A stretch of 64,000 nt of DNA. It comes from Lampropedia aestuarii. GTDB lineage: Bacteria; Pseudomonadota; Gammaproteobacteria; Burkholderiales; Burkholderiaceae_C. How positions within the stretch are numbered: the stretch's first letter is position 1; every line of letters starts with the position of its first letter. The notes under the pieces are model-generated. The model did not search any database, was not told the origin of the DNA, and saw only the letters and a list, made by a program, of their open reading frames with translations. A program made the position numbers and the translations under genes. The stretch spans positions 41,996 through 105,995 of the forward strand of contig NZ_SSWX01000015.1 in assembly GCF_004803635.1 (NCBI RefSeq), read 5' to 3'. Positions 18,847-28,200 of the stretch are shown in pieces.

Positions 18847-19269
18847 TCAGGAGCCAGAAATGGTTTGAGTGGCAAACGTCACGCGGGCCAGGCCCACGTT
18901 GCGCGCAGCTTCCATGACCGAGACCACCGACTGGTGCGAGGCCATGCCATCGGCGCTGATGATCAGCACTGCATCAGGCTTGTTCGCTGCTGCGCGGCGC
19001 AAATGGCCGGCCAACTGCGCCGGGTTGGCTGAGCCGATCACCACGCCATCAATCGCAAAATTACCAGCCGTGTCCAGTGACACTGTGATTTCTTGCGGAC
19101 GCGTTGGCAGTTGCTCGGCATTGGCCAAGGGCAGATTGAGCTGCAACTCATTGAAGCGGCTGTAGGTGGTGGTCAGCATCAGAAAGATCAGGATCACCAA
19201 CAACACATCGATGAAGGCGATCAGGTTGATTTCCGGCTCTTCATGGGCTTGCGGGTTGCGAAAATTCAT
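18847..19269 (-). CDS. exbD: ExbD/TolR-family proton channel subunit
   Basis: The 140 residues have the TolR/ExbD layout: short cytoplasmic start, one transmembrane helix with the key aspartate in NLIAFIDVLLVILIFLMLTT, and a periplasmic domain. Together with ExbB it uses the proton gradient to energise TonB or a Tol-like system. ATGA overlap with exbB (bases 19266-19269) shows translational coupling. No tonB is in the window. Confidence 0.92.
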   Translation of the reverse strand: MNFRNPQAHEEPEINLIAFIDVLLVILIFLMLTTTYSRFNELQLNLPLANAEQLPTRPQEITVSLDTAGNFAIDGVVIGSANPAQLAGHLRRAAANKPDAVLIISADGMASHQSVVSVMEAARNVGLARVTFATQTISGS

Positions 19270-19898
19270 GCTTGCAAGCCTTTGAGGTGCTTGAGAAAAG
19301 TTTCGCTGGCCACTTCCATCTCGAGCACGTACTGGTCAACGCGGCTGCGAAAATAACGCCAAAAGATCAGTGCAGGAATTGCTACGATCAAACCAAACGC
19401 CGTGTTGTACAGCGCAATTGAAATGCCGTGCGAGAGCTGGGCCGGATCGCCCTGGATGATGCCAGCATCCAAGCCGCCTTGTGATGCAAAGATCGAGATC
19501 ATGCCAATGACTGTGCCCAGCAAGCCCAGCAGCGGCGCGGCCGAGGCGATCGTGGCCAGTGGCGCGAGGAATTTGCCCAGCCTTGCCACCACCAGGCGGC
19601 CTTGGTTTTGCATGGCTTGGCGCACGTCGTCTTCCGTCGAGTCAGGCCTGTTTTGCAACGTGCGCAGGCCCGTGGCCAGTACCTCGCCCAGCGCCGAGTT
19701 TTGCGCCAGCTTGTCAATCACATCGGTTGGCGGTATGAAGCGGGCAGAGGCGGTTTGGGCATCGTTGAGCAAACCAGCAGGCACAACGGATGAGCGTTTG
19801 AGGCTGTAGAAGCGCTCGACAATGATCGCCAAGGCAAAGATGGAGCAGGCAATCAACGGCCAAATCGGCCAGCCAGCCGCTTGAATAATGGAAAACAA
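19266..19898 (-). CDS. exbB: MotA/TolQ/ExbB proton channel subunit (TTG start)
   Basis: A 210-residue TolQ/ExbB-type protein with three membrane helices: an N-terminal one in GWPIWPLIACSIFALAIIVE, and two in the conserved C-terminal block (APLLGLLGTVIGMI and YNTAFGLIVAIPALIFW). An ATG-less but well-placed TTG at 19898 is preceded by AGGAG with 6 bp spacing and gives the natural N-terminus LFSIIQAAGW. A longer frame upstream to 20039 lacks a ribosome site and has no membrane protein character. It heads the exbB-exbD-lpxK cluster. Confidence 0.9.
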   Translation of the reverse strand: MFSIIQAAGWPIWPLIACSIFALAIIVERFYSLKRSSVVPAGLLNDAQTASARFIPPTDVIDKLAQNSALGEVLATGLRTLQNRPDSTEDDVRQAMQNQGRLVVARLGKFLAPLATIASAAPLLGLLGTVIGMISIFASQGGLDAGIIQGDPAQLSHGISIALYNTAFGLIVAIPALIFWRYFRSRVDQYVLEMEVASETFLKHLKGLQA

Positions 19899-20020
19899 GG
19901 AGGACTCCTGAAACAAAAGGGGGTTGCCACAATCTGGGCGATTATCGCCCAACGCCTTGTGGCTTCTCAACAAATTGTTCGGACTAGGTGCTGCTGCAAG
20001 GTGAATTGACTGGCCAACGA

Positions 20021-21559
20021 TCAGTCGTTGGCCACCCAATCAATCAGCGAGTCGAAGGCCGCCCCTCGCGCGCCAGCGGCCAGCGGGTCGTTGACAACGG
20101 CCACAACCGCATAGCGCTTGCCGCTATTGCCATTGACATAACCAGCAATCGCATTCACATCACGCAGTGAGCCGGTTTTGATGTGGGCGGAGGCATTTGC
20201 ACGGCTGCGGCGCATGGTGCCATCAACGCCCACTGCAGGCATCGAGGCCATCAGCTCAGGCATCACCGGCGAGCTCCAGGCGTGCACCAGCATGTTGCCC
20301 AAGGTTTGAGCGGTGACGCGGGCTGCGCGGCTCAAGCCGGAGCCATTGTCGATCACCAGGGTGCCAGGCGGGTTGCCCAGTCGTTGCACCCACCATTGCT
20401 CGATCGCTTTTTGTGCTGCTTCAAACGTCATCGCTTGGCCTCGTCCCCCGACACTGCCTTGAGCCAGGAACACATGGTCGGCCATCACATTGTTGCTGTA
20501 CTTGTTCACATCCCGCACGATTTCGGTCAAGGACAACGAAGGCTCGGTAATCAACGGCGTCAGGTGCGCGGGAGTCACGCCCGCATGGACGCTGCCCGTC
20601 AAACTGCCACCGATGTCGCGCCACATGCCTTCCACGGCTTTATTGGCAAATGCCTCTGGGTCGGGGTAGGCGACCGACCAATTCAACTCGCCGCAGGCAG
20701 CCGGATAGCTGCCACCCAAAAGCCACTGACCACTCTGGCTTGCGTCGAGCTGCAATTGGTTGCGCCAATTGCTTGGGCAGTTTTTGAGTTTGGTGTTCAG
20801 CGCAACGCTGCTGGGCACCTGCAAATGCGCCATCGGTGGCGAGAGTTCGATTCTGGCAATGCCCAGCTGGCGATCCGGCACGAAGCGCATGATCACGGTC
20901 TTGAAATTCAGCAGCAGGGCATCGGGCGAGGCGTTGTAAGGGCGCAAAGGCTCATCGTCAAACTCGGCGGCATTGTGCGCGGGCAGCACAAAGGCACTGC
21001 GATCGAGCACGATGTCGCCAACAATCACTTTGACACCGCGCTGTTGCACCTGGCGCAGCAGCGCCCACAAACGCTCCATCACCAGTTTGGGGTCACCACC
21101 GCCTTGGATGTACAAATTGCCTTTGAGGCTGCCGTCAGTAATCTCACCATCGGTGTAGATGCGCGTATGCCAGGTGTAGGCAGGCCCCAAACGGTCCAAA
21201 GCCGCATAGGTGGTGACCAATTTCATCGTCGAAGCGGGGCTGACCAACTGGTCAGCGCGGTAATTGACACGCGGTGATGGCGCGCCATCCACCGCCTGAA
21301 CCCATACAGAGACAGAGTTCAGCGGGATTTTGGCTTTATTCAGCGCTGCAACAAAACCCTCAGGCAGCGCCGATGCCATTGCTGCGCTTGTCTGGGCGTT
21401 GGCCGTGCGTGCGTCTTGTGCGTGCGCCAGTGGGGTCAACAAACTACTGGATGCCAGCGCCGCCAGGGCGGTTGCAGCCCATGCGCAGAGCCGGCGAATG
21501 GGCGCAGCAGCAGGCAATCGCAATGCGGCGGGGCGAAATGGCTTCGATGAACGGTTCAT
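20021..21559 (-). CDS. dacB: D-alanyl-D-alanine carboxypeptidase/endopeptidase (PBP4)
   Basis: Periplasmic low-molecular-weight penicillin-binding protein that trims or opens peptidoglycan cross-links. With the start at 21559 it has 512 residues: a signal peptide with a basic start and cleavage near AHAQ (about residue 47), then the S13 peptidase motifs SPASTMK (S110, K113), SNN at 355-357 and KTG at 461-463, with the long insertion between motifs typical of PBP4. A longer upstream frame to 21757 is open but has no plausible leader. It points away from tsaB. Confidence 0.94.
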   Translation of the reverse strand: MNRSSKPFRPAALRLPAAAPIRRLCAWAATALAALASSSLLTPLAHAQDARTANAQTSAAMASALPEGFVAALNKAKIPLNSVSVWVQAVDGAPSPRVNYRADQLVSPASTMKLVTTYAALDRLGPAYTWHTRIYTDGEITDGSLKGNLYIQGGGDPKLVMERLWALLRQVQQRGVKVIVGDIVLDRSAFVLPAHNAAEFDDEPLRPYNASPDALLLNFKTVIMRFVPDRQLGIARIELSPPMAHLQVPSSVALNTKLKNCPSNWRNQLQLDASQSGQWLLGGSYPAACGELNWSVAYPDPEAFANKAVEGMWRDIGGSLTGSVHAGVTPAHLTPLITEPSLSLTEIVRDVNKYSNNVMADHVFLAQGSVGGRGQAMTFEAAQKAIEQWWVQRLGNPPGTLVIDNGSGLSRAARVTAQTLGNMLVHAWSSPVMPELMASMPAVGVDGTMRRSRANASAHIKTGSLRDVNAIAGYVNGNSGKRYAVVAVVNDPLAAGARGAAFDSLIDWVAND

Positions 21560-21801
21560 AATGTCGTTGGGGCAAAATACGGGTGATTGGCTGCTCTTGC
21601 TGACGCAGCCCTTGTTTTCCAAGCACTGTGCAGCAGTCCCGCGCGTGCTGGCGTACATGATGCACAGGCGTAGCGGCACGCGCAACGCCTCAGCCAGCCA
21701 AGGCCGGGGGGCAATGCAACCATTGGGTATTGTGCCCGCACTCTGAGCTTGAGCCATGCCGCAAACCCGTGCGGCTTTGTTAATTTGTTTGTTTTTTATT
21801 C

Positions 21802-22530
21802 ATGCGACTGCTTGCTTTTGACACCAGCACCGATGTGCTGTCACTCGCTGTACAAAACCACTCTGTGCTGCTGGCCAGAGAGCTGGCCGGTGGGCCCAAA
21901 TCATCCCGCGTTCTGTTGCCAGAAAGCCTGCAACTGCTCCAACAGCTGGGCTTGGCTTTGCAAGACCTGGATGCGATTGTCTACGGCTGTGGCCCAGGTG
22001 CCTTCACCGGTTTGCGCACCAGCTGCGCAGCTGCGCAAGGCTTGGCATTTGGCAGCCATTTGTCGGCAGTACCAGTTGATTCTTTATTGGCGATTGCCGA
22101 AGGTGCGCGCCATGCGCATGGTGTGGAGCAAGTCGTTGCCGTACTCGATGCCCGTATGCAAGAGGTCTATGCCGCGCCATTTCGCTGGCTCGAGGCTGAG
22201 CAACGCTGGCAGCGTGAGGCTGATATCCAGGTGATGAAGCCACAGGATGTGCAGGTACCAGACGGCTATGTGTTAGCTGGCAATGCATTTGCGGTCTATC
22301 CAGAGGCTTTTGCCGAGTATCGGGCAGAGCGCTTATTGCACCAATTGCCACAGGCCGAAGCCATGCTGCGTTTGGCCCCCGGTCTGATTGCTGCACAGGG
22401 TTTGCAAGCCCCGTCATCTATTGCGCCGTTGTATATTCGCAACAAAGTGGCGCAAACCACCGAAGAGCGGATGCGCGCGCGCCAAGCTCTGGAGCTGGCA
22501 GAAAAATCCCCTGCCGCGTTGGGCGACTAG
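21802..22530 (+). CDS. tsaB: tRNA N6-threonylcarbamoyladenosine biosynthesis protein TsaB
   Basis: Partner of TsaD and TsaE in making t6A37 of tRNAs that read ANN codons. The 242 residues start with LLAFDTSTDVLSLAV and have the conserved GCGPGAFTGLRTSCAAAQGLAFG block and the later VAVLDARMQEVY, all typical of TsaB. In many related genomes rimI follows directly; here tsaB is followed by a gene-free stretch and a terminator. Confidence 0.94.
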   Translation: MRLLAFDTSTDVLSLAVQNHSVLLARELAGGPKSSRVLLPESLQLLQQLGLALQDLDAIVYGCGPGAFTGLRTSCAAAQGLAFGSHLSAVPVDSLLAIAEGARHAHGVEQVVAVLDARMQEVYAAPFRWLEAEQRWQREADIQVMKPQDVQVPDGYVLAGNAFAVYPEAFAEYRAERLLHQLPQAEAMLRLAPGLIAAQGLQAPSSIAPLYIRNKVAQTTEERMRARQALELAEKSPAALGD

Positions 22531-22671
22531 AGATCGGCGCGCCTGCAGCGAGCGATCTGACAAAAAGCAGCGCACTCAAACGGTGAGGGCTTGCCAATCA
22601 CAGCCCTAATCAGCGTGAAGGCAAGCAGAGCCTATGTGCATGTCGGCTAGCGAAAAACCGTGTGCACAAAC

Positions 22672-22699
22672 AAAAAAAGCAGGAAATAATCCTGCTTTT
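22672..22699. terminator. Bidirectional terminator between tsaB and a leftward gene
   Basis: A7-GCAGGA-AATAA-TCCTGC-TTTT forms a perfect stem with an A tract on one side and a T tract on the other, so it can serve both converging genes. Confidence 0.8.
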
Positions 22700-22725
22700 C
22701 AAAATTGTGCGGCAAACCGCTGTGC

Positions 22726-23097
22726 TTAACGGTGACTGTTGTGTGCTGCCAGCAAGTCAGCCATTACACGGTGATCACTCATGGCCAACTGCCACATTTG
22801 CTCGTTGGCACGGGCATTGCGCTGGCTTTGCAACCATTGCTCGATCACGCCTGGGTGATTCTTGCTGCTAGGTGTCAACAGGGCGGCAACAGCGAATACG
22901 ATGGCCCACAGTGCCAGCCAGGCACCCAGGCCACTTGGCTCGATCCATGCATTGGCCAGCACCACAATGGCTGCCAATACGCCGGCATAGACCAAGCGGG
23001 AATTATGGATATGGTTGGTAATGAAACCTAAACCATTGGAGACACGATTCAAACCCTCGTGCTCTGTGGCGGGATGGGAAGAAACGATAGCGGTCAT
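22726..23097 (-). CDS. Small two-helix membrane protein of unknown function
   Basis: With ATG at 23097 (AGGA with 7 bp spacing) the product has 123 residues. A polar N-terminus with NRVSNGLGFITNHIHNS leads into two hydrophobic helices (LVYAGVLAAIVVLANAWIE and LGAWLALWAIVFAVAALLT) and then a charged tail. The pattern is like small YgaP/DUF2892-type inner membrane proteins, but I do not assign a name. It is transcribed divergently from a LysR-type regulator at 23267 with a candidate LysR box between them, so it is a likely target of that regulator. Confidence 0.7.
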   Translation of the reverse strand: MTAIVSSHPATEHEGLNRVSNGLGFITNHIHNSRLVYAGVLAAIVVLANAWIEPSGLGAWLALWAIVFAVAALLTPSSKNHPGVIEQWLQSQRNARANEQMWQLAMSDHRVMADLLAAHNSHR

Positions 23098-23213
23098 GAT
23101 GTGATCCTGTTTTCTAAGAGTTTGCACCTTGTGAGTGCGTGCTGTAAAAGTCCGATGGCTGAATCTTAGGGTTTCCCCTAGGGTTGTACAAGTTTATTTA
23201 TTGAATCATTGGT

Positions 23214-23228
23214 ATTCATGCCGTGAAT
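23214..23228. promoter_or_regulatory. Candidate LysR-type binding site
   Basis: ATTCA-TGCCG-TGAAT is a perfect 5-bp inverted repeat that contains a T-N11-A core. It lies in the divergent promoter region between the small membrane gene and the LysR gene. Confidence 0.45.
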
Positions 23229-23266
23229 GTATGAAATCCGGATCTGCCTCTCAATAAAAAACCACT

Positions 23267-24211
23267 ATGGCCAGCTTTAAACACTTGGATTTGAATTTGC
23301 TGCGCGTGTTTGATGTCGTCATGCAAGAGCGCTCGCTGACCAAAGCGGCAGAGCGTTTGCACCTGACCCAGCCGTCCGTCAGCAATGCGATCCGACGCTT
23401 GAAGGACTCACTCAAAGACGAATTGTTTGTGCGTGTCGGCCAGGGCATTGAGCCGACAGCACGTGCGATAGAGCTGTGGAACACCGTTCACCAGGCTTTG
23501 CAGGACTTGTACCAGACGATTGAGCCTGAGCACTTTGATGCCGCGCACTCGGAGCAGACTTTCCATTTGGGCATGATCGATGCTACGGCCTCGCGTCTGC
23601 TGCCACCATTGGCGCAGATCCAGGCCAGCGAAGCGTCTCATATCCGACTGCATGTGTCTTCGCTGCTCAGCCGCGATCCACGCCTTTTGCTTGATGAAGG
23701 TGAGATTGATGTAGCGGTTGGTTATTTTCCAGCAGTGTTGGCCGACTTGACGGCCAGAGCGCAAAGCGATGCGACCGTGCAGTACGAGTCGCGTTTGCTC
23801 TACCAGCGCGAGTATGTGTGTGCCATGCGCGATGGCCATCCACTGGCCGAGCAAGAAATCAGCCTGGAGGATTTTTGCGCCGCCCGGCATTTGCTAGTGA
23901 GCCTCTCTGGCCGGCCTTATGGTTTTATTGATGAAGCCTTGTCGGGTTTGGGACTGAGTCGCCATGTGGCGATGACGGTGAACCAATACTACACAGCCGC
24001 GCGCATTGTTGCGCAAACCGATTTGCTCACGGCCTTGCCACGCAAGTTTGCGGCGACCACGGACGTTGGCAAAAGCTTGGAAATACGTGAGCTGCCCCTG
24101 CCTGTGGCGCCTGTGAGCGTGCATGTGCTGTGGCTGCGCGGCAGCCGCCAACCGGCTGCGATTGCCTGGCTGATAGAGGCGCTGCAAAGAAGCGTGCAAG
24201 CCTCCATTTGA
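23267..24211 (+). CDS. LysR-family transcriptional regulator
   Basis: The 314 residues start with a classic LysR winged helix-turn-helix (LDLNLLRVFDVVMQERSLTKAAERLHLTQPSVSNAIRRL split over residues 6-45) followed by an effector-binding domain. The N-terminus DLNLLRVFDVV is typical of the NodD/LinR/PnbR-like subgroup that controls degradation genes or antibiotic-response genes. It is divergent from a small membrane protein gene. The ligand and targets are unknown. Confidence 0.9.
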   Translation: MASFKHLDLNLLRVFDVVMQERSLTKAAERLHLTQPSVSNAIRRLKDSLKDELFVRVGQGIEPTARAIELWNTVHQALQDLYQTIEPEHFDAAHSEQTFHLGMIDATASRLLPPLAQIQASEASHIRLHVSSLLSRDPRLLLDEGEIDVAVGYFPAVLADLTARAQSDATVQYESRLLYQREYVCAMRDGHPLAEQEISLEDFCAARHLLVSLSGRPYGFIDEALSGLGLSRHVAMTVNQYYTAARIVAQTDLLTALPRKFAATTDVGKSLEIRELPLPVAPVSVHVLWLRGSRQPAAIAWLIEALQRSVQASI

Positions 24212-24387
24212 TGCACGGTCAAAGCATGTTTGGCTTTGTCTAGGCCCCCGCAGATTGCCTGACAATAGCGCCAGTATTGCATTTGAGCAGGCTCCAAGTG
24301 CCCGCCAACAAGCATATTTGTACTCCAGCGTGTCCGATGCGCCTCGCGTCGGGCACCCAATACCGTCCCAGTGAAAGGCAGTCCCTC

Positions 24388-25992
24388 ATGCATGAAATCA
24401 TTTGCCCGCATTGCGCCAAGGCCTTCAAAATTGACGAGGCAGGGTATGCGGATATTTTGAAGCAGGTGCGCGATAGCGACTTTGACAAGCAGTTGCATGA
24501 ACGCCTGGAGTTGGCCGAACAAGACAAGCACAACGCTGTCGCGCTCGCTCAAGCCCAGATGGCCAGCCAATTACAGAAAACCACCACCGCCAAAGACGCG
24601 CAGATTCAAGAACTCAAGGCCAAGCTCGATGCCGATGCAGTGTCGCGCCGCCTGGCCGTGAATGAGGCCGTGGGCGCGATTGAGAAAGAGCGCGATGCAC
24701 TCCTGAGCTTGCTGGAGCAGGCCAAACAAGACAAGCAAGCGGCGATGGTGCTGGCTGAGTCACAGGCCAGGGCTGAGCTGCAAAAGACCTTGGCCGACAA
24801 GGAAGGCGAGATCAAGGAGCTCAAAGCCAAGCTCGACTCTGGTGAGGTCGCCAGGCAGTTGGCCGTGGCCGATGCATTAAAACAGGTTGAGAAAGAGCGC
24901 GATAACCTGGCCAACGACCTGGCACAGGCCCTGCGTGACAAACAGGCGCAAACGGCGTTGGCTGAAGCCCGATTGGCCAATGAGCTGCAAAAAGTCACTG
25001 CTGCCAACGAAGCTGCAATCCAGGCCCTGCAAGCGCAAATCAACGCCAGCGGGGTCGCACACCAATTGGCGGTGACGCAGGCGGTCAGCGTGGTGGAGAA
25101 AGAGCGTGATGCACTCAAAAGCGGCTTGCAACGCAAGGAGTTAGAGAAGGACCTGGCCGAAAAATCGCTGAAAGAGCGCTACGAAATCCAGCTCAAAGAC
25201 CGGGAGCTGGAGATCGAGCGCCTGCGCGACATGAAAGCGCGCTTGTCCACCAAGATGGTGGGTGAAACGCTGGAGCAGCATTGTGAAACGGAATTCAACC
25301 GCATCCGTGCCACCGCCTTTGGCCGCGCTTATTTCGAGAAAGACAACGATGCCAGCAGCGGCAGCAAGGGCGATTACGTATTTCGTGACTTGGATGCTGA
25401 TGGCACAGAAATCGTCTCGATCATGTTTGAGATGAAAAATGAAAACGATACGACTGCAACCAAGAAAAAAAACGAAGATTTCCTGAAAGAGTTGGACAAG
25501 GACCGCACCCAAAAAGGCTGCGAATACGCGGTGCTGGTGAGTTTGCTTGAACCTGAGAGCGAGCTCTACAACAGCGGTATTGTTGATGTGTTCCACCGTT
25601 ACCCCAAAATGTACGTGGTGCGGCCGCAGTTTTTCATCCCCATCATCACTTTGCTGCGCAATGCAGCGATGAAGTCGCTGGCCTACAAATCCGAACTGGC
25701 GCAGGTGCGCGCGCAAAACCTGGACATCACACGCTTTGAGGAGCAGCTCGACGACTTCAAGTCTGCCTTTGGCCGCAACTGGCGCCTGGCTTCGGATGGC
25801 TTTGAAGAAGCCGTCAAGCGCATTGATGAGGCCATCAAGGACTTGGAGAAAACCAAGGACGCACTCTACAAATCGGCCAACAACCTGCGCCTGGCCAATG
25901 ACAAGGCCGAAGACCTGACCATCAAGAAGCTGACCCGTGGCAATCCGACGATGGCCGCGAAATTCGCTGAGCTCGACAAGCCGCAGAGCTGA
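24388..25992 (+). CDS. DUF2130 protein with 69-residue coiled-coil repeats and nuclease-like core
   Basis: With ATG at 24388 it has 534 residues. It opens with ICPHCAKAF (CxxC at 6-9) and then a long helical region. That region contains three tandem units with a 69-residue period (equivalent Ile at 73, 142 and 211), each with IxELKAKLD, a hydrophobic patch like RQLAV and KERDxL. The C-terminal half is the DUF2130 core. There GETLEQHCE (E296), SKGDYVF (D329) and FEMKNE (E348, K350) are spaced like a PD-(D/E)XK nuclease. The last part is again helical. Family members are usually shorter; extra repeats lengthen the coil here. Function is unknown; a DNA-end or DNA-repair role like RmuC is an inference from the motif pattern. 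The gene stands alone between two LysR genes. Confidence 0.85.
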   Translation: MHEIICPHCAKAFKIDEAGYADILKQVRDSDFDKQLHERLELAEQDKHNAVALAQAQMASQLQKTTTAKDAQIQELKAKLDADAVSRRLAVNEAVGAIEKERDALLSLLEQAKQDKQAAMVLAESQARAELQKTLADKEGEIKELKAKLDSGEVARQLAVADALKQVEKERDNLANDLAQALRDKQAQTALAEARLANELQKVTAANEAAIQALQAQINASGVAHQLAVTQAVSVVEKERDALKSGLQRKELEKDLAEKSLKERYEIQLKDRELEIERLRDMKARLSTKMVGETLEQHCETEFNRIRATAFGRAYFEKDNDASSGSKGDYVFRDLDADGTEIVSIMFEMKNENDTTATKKKNEDFLKELDKDRTQKGCEYAVLVSLLEPESELYNSGIVDVFHRYPKMYVVRPQFFIPIITLLRNAAMKSLAYKSELAQVRAQNLDITRFEEQLDDFKSAFGRNWRLASDGFEEAVKRIDEAIKDLEKTKDALYKSANNLRLANDKAEDLTIKKLTRGNPTMAAKFAELDKPQS

Positions 25993-26049
25993 TGCCTGAT
26001 GCAGGGCAGACAAGCCAAGCGCCATGCCAATGCGCCTCAATCAATGAAG

Positions 26050-26063
26050 TAAGATCGGTCTTA
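26050..26063. promoter_or_regulatory. Palindrome upstream of the MetR-like gene
   Basis: TAAGA-TCGG-TCTTA is a perfect inverted repeat about 30 bp before the start of the LysR-type gene at 26095. It could be an autoregulatory site or a promoter operator; it does not match the enteric MetR box TGAA-N5-TTCA. Confidence 0.35.
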
Positions 26064-26094
26064 TCGGCAAAATAATGCAATTAATTCATACTTT

Positions 26095-27000
26095 ATGATT
26101 GAAAAAATCCATCTGGCCATCATCCAGGAGGTTGAAAAGCAGGGCTCTTTGACTGCTGCTTCGGAGGTGCTCCATGTCACGCAGCCGGCACTGAGCCACA
26201 GCATTAAAAAACTTGAGCAGCAGCTAGGCATTGAGATCTGGTCGCGCGAAGGGCGGCAACTGCGCCTGACCCAGGCGGGCCAGTATTTGTTGGCGGTATC
26301 GAATCGGGTACTGCCACAACTGCAGTTGGCGCAAGAGCGCCTTCAACAGTTTGCCCAGGGTGAGCGGGGCACATTGCGCATTGGCATGGAGTGCCACCCG
26401 TGCTACCAATGGCTGCTCAAAGTCGTCTCACCGTACCTGGATCAGTGGCCTGATGTTGATGTTGACGTCAAACAAAAATTCCAATTTGGCGGCATTGGTG
26501 CCTTGTTTGGCTATGACATAGATTTGCTGGTTACGCCTGATCCCTTGTTCAAGCCGGGTTTGCAATTTGAGCCTGTATTTGATTATGAGCAAGTGCTGGT
26601 GGTGGCCAGCGACCACCCGTTGGCACAGCACGACCATGTTGAGCCAGCGATGTTGTCAGACGAAATCCTGATCACGTATCCCGTTGCGCCCGAGCGCCTG
26701 GATATTTATGCTGATTTTCTAACACCTGCAGGCATTGCACCAAGGCGGCACAAAACCATTGAGACCACCGACATCATGCTGCAAATGGTCGCCAGTCGGC
26801 GTGGTGTGGCCGCCTTGCCGCGTTGGTTGATAGAGGAATATGCCAGCAAAATCGACGTTGCACCGGTGCGCCTGGGCGACAAGGGCCTATTCAAGAAAAT
26901 TTACCTAGGCGCGCGCGTCGATGATTTGGCTACCGATTATTTGCGTGCCTTCATCCAAATGGCGCAGGCGAAGTCCTTGGCAAACTCAGGAAATACCTAA
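26095..27000 (+). CDS. metR: MetR-like LysR-family regulator
   Basis: The 301 residues have an N-terminal LysR helix-turn-helix (EKQGSLTAASEVLHVTQPAL and SHSIKKLEQQLG) and an effector domain whose start GTLRIGMECHPCYQWL is the hallmark of MetR, which senses homocysteine and controls methionine genes. ETTDIMLQMVASRRGVAALP later also fits MetR. No metE, metF or metH is in the window, so targets are elsewhere. The next gene is an alcohol dehydrogenase 107 bp downstream, which is probably unrelated. Confidence 0.82.
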   Translation: MIEKIHLAIIQEVEKQGSLTAASEVLHVTQPALSHSIKKLEQQLGIEIWSREGRQLRLTQAGQYLLAVSNRVLPQLQLAQERLQQFAQGERGTLRIGMECHPCYQWLLKVVSPYLDQWPDVDVDVKQKFQFGGIGALFGYDIDLLVTPDPLFKPGLQFEPVFDYEQVLVVASDHPLAQHDHVEPAMLSDEILITYPVAPERLDIYADFLTPAGIAPRRHKTIETTDIMLQMVASRRGVAALPRWLIEEYASKIDVAPVRLGDKGLFKKIYLGARVDDLATDYLRAFIQMAQAKSLANSGNT

Positions 27001-27106
27001 TCGGCATACTGGGCATGCCCTCAGTGGCGACGCAGACATGCACCTATGCAGCAATGCATGCGCGCAGCAATCAGCAACCTTGTTCATTGAATGAAAGGAA
27101 CCCAAC

Positions 27107-28159
27107 ATGCTAGTTCATGCCTACGGAGCCCACGCTGGCGATCAACCGTTGGAGTCACTCCAAATTGAACGCCGCGCGCCGGGAGCGCACGATGTGCAGA
27201 TTCGCATAGCGTACTGCGGCATTTGCCACTCGGACTTGCACCAGGTGCGCGCCGAATGGGCGGGCACACAGTTTCCTTGCGTGCCAGGCCATGAAATCGT
27301 TGGTGAAGTCGTAGCTGTTGGCGAGCACGTCAAAAACTTCAAAGCAGGGGACTTGGTGGGGATTGGCTGCATTGTTGACAGCTGCCGGCACTGCGATGAA
27401 TGCGCCGATGGCCTGGAGAATTATTGCGACCACATGGTCGGCACTTACAACAGCAAAACAGACGACAAACCCGGCTGGACCATGGGGGGGTATTCCGAGC
27501 AAATCGTCGTCAACGAGCGCTATGTGCTGCGCATTCAACACCCTAAAGAGCAGTTGGCGGCCGTTGCGCCCTTGCTGTGCGCGGGCATCACCACCTATTC
27601 ACCACTGCGCCACTGGGGGGCAGGTCCTGGCAAAAAAATCGGCATCGTAGGCATTGGTGGCCTGGGCCATATGGGCATCAAATTGGCCCATGCAATGGGC
27701 GCCCATGTGGTGGCCTTCACCACCTCGGAATCCAAGCGCATGGCGGCCAAAGAGTTGGGTGCTGACGAAGTCGTGGTGTCGCGCAATCAGGCGGAAATGG
27801 CCGCGCATGCCCAAAGCTTCGATTTCATTCTGAATACGGTCGCGGCACCCCACGATTTGGATGCATTTTTGCAGCTGCTCAAACGCGATGGCACGATGAG
27901 CCTGGTTGGTGCGCCCGCAACGCCGCATCCGTCACCGCAGGTGTTTAACCTGATCATGAAGCGCCGCTCGTTGGCAGGCTCATTGATTGGCGGCATTCCA
28001 GAAACCCAGGAAATGCTGGATTTTTGCGCCAAGCATGGCATCACCGCTGATATTGAGCTGGTGCGCGCAGACCAGATCAACGACTCCTACGAGCGCATGC
28101 TCAAAGGCGATGTCAAATACCGCTTTGTCATCGACAATGCCAGTTTGAATGCGGCGTAA
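27107..28159 (+). CDS. Zinc-dependent NAD(P) alcohol dehydrogenase (YahK/CAD type)
   Basis: Medium-chain dehydrogenase of 350 residues that interconverts aldehydes and alcohols in the cytoplasm. The catalytic zinc site is visible in CGICHSDLHQ and GHEIVGEV, the structural zinc cysteines in SCRHCDECADGLENYC, and the Rossmann motif in GIGGLGHMGIKLAHAMG. The sequence GTYNSK after the structural lobe and the C-terminal ADQINDSYERM place it with cinnamyl alcohol/YahK-type enzymes, which favour NADPH and reduce a wide range of aldehydes. A hairpin follows the stop. Confidence 0.93.
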   Translation: MLVHAYGAHAGDQPLESLQIERRAPGAHDVQIRIAYCGICHSDLHQVRAEWAGTQFPCVPGHEIVGEVVAVGEHVKNFKAGDLVGIGCIVDSCRHCDECADGLENYCDHMVGTYNSKTDDKPGWTMGGYSEQIVVNERYVLRIQHPKEQLAAVAPLLCAGITTYSPLRHWGAGPGKKIGIVGIGGLGHMGIKLAHAMGAHVVAFTTSESKRMAAKELGADEVVVSRNQAEMAAHAQSFDFILNTVAAPHDLDAFLQLLKRDGTMSLVGAPATPHPSPQVFNLIMKRRSLAGSLIGGIPETQEMLDFCAKHGITADIELVRADQINDSYERMLKGDVKYRFVIDNASLNAA

Positions 28160-28168
28160 GAACCTGAA

Positions 28169-28193
28169 CAAGCCCGCCACTGCGGCGGGCTTG
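28169..28193. terminator. Hairpin terminator between converging genes
   Basis: CAAGCCCGCC-ACTGC-GGCGGGCTTG is a perfect 10-bp GC-rich stem between the alcohol dehydrogenase and the RraA-like gene. Neither side has a long T tract, so its strength as an intrinsic terminator is uncertain. Confidence 0.6.
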
Positions 28194-28200
28194 GGTCTTA

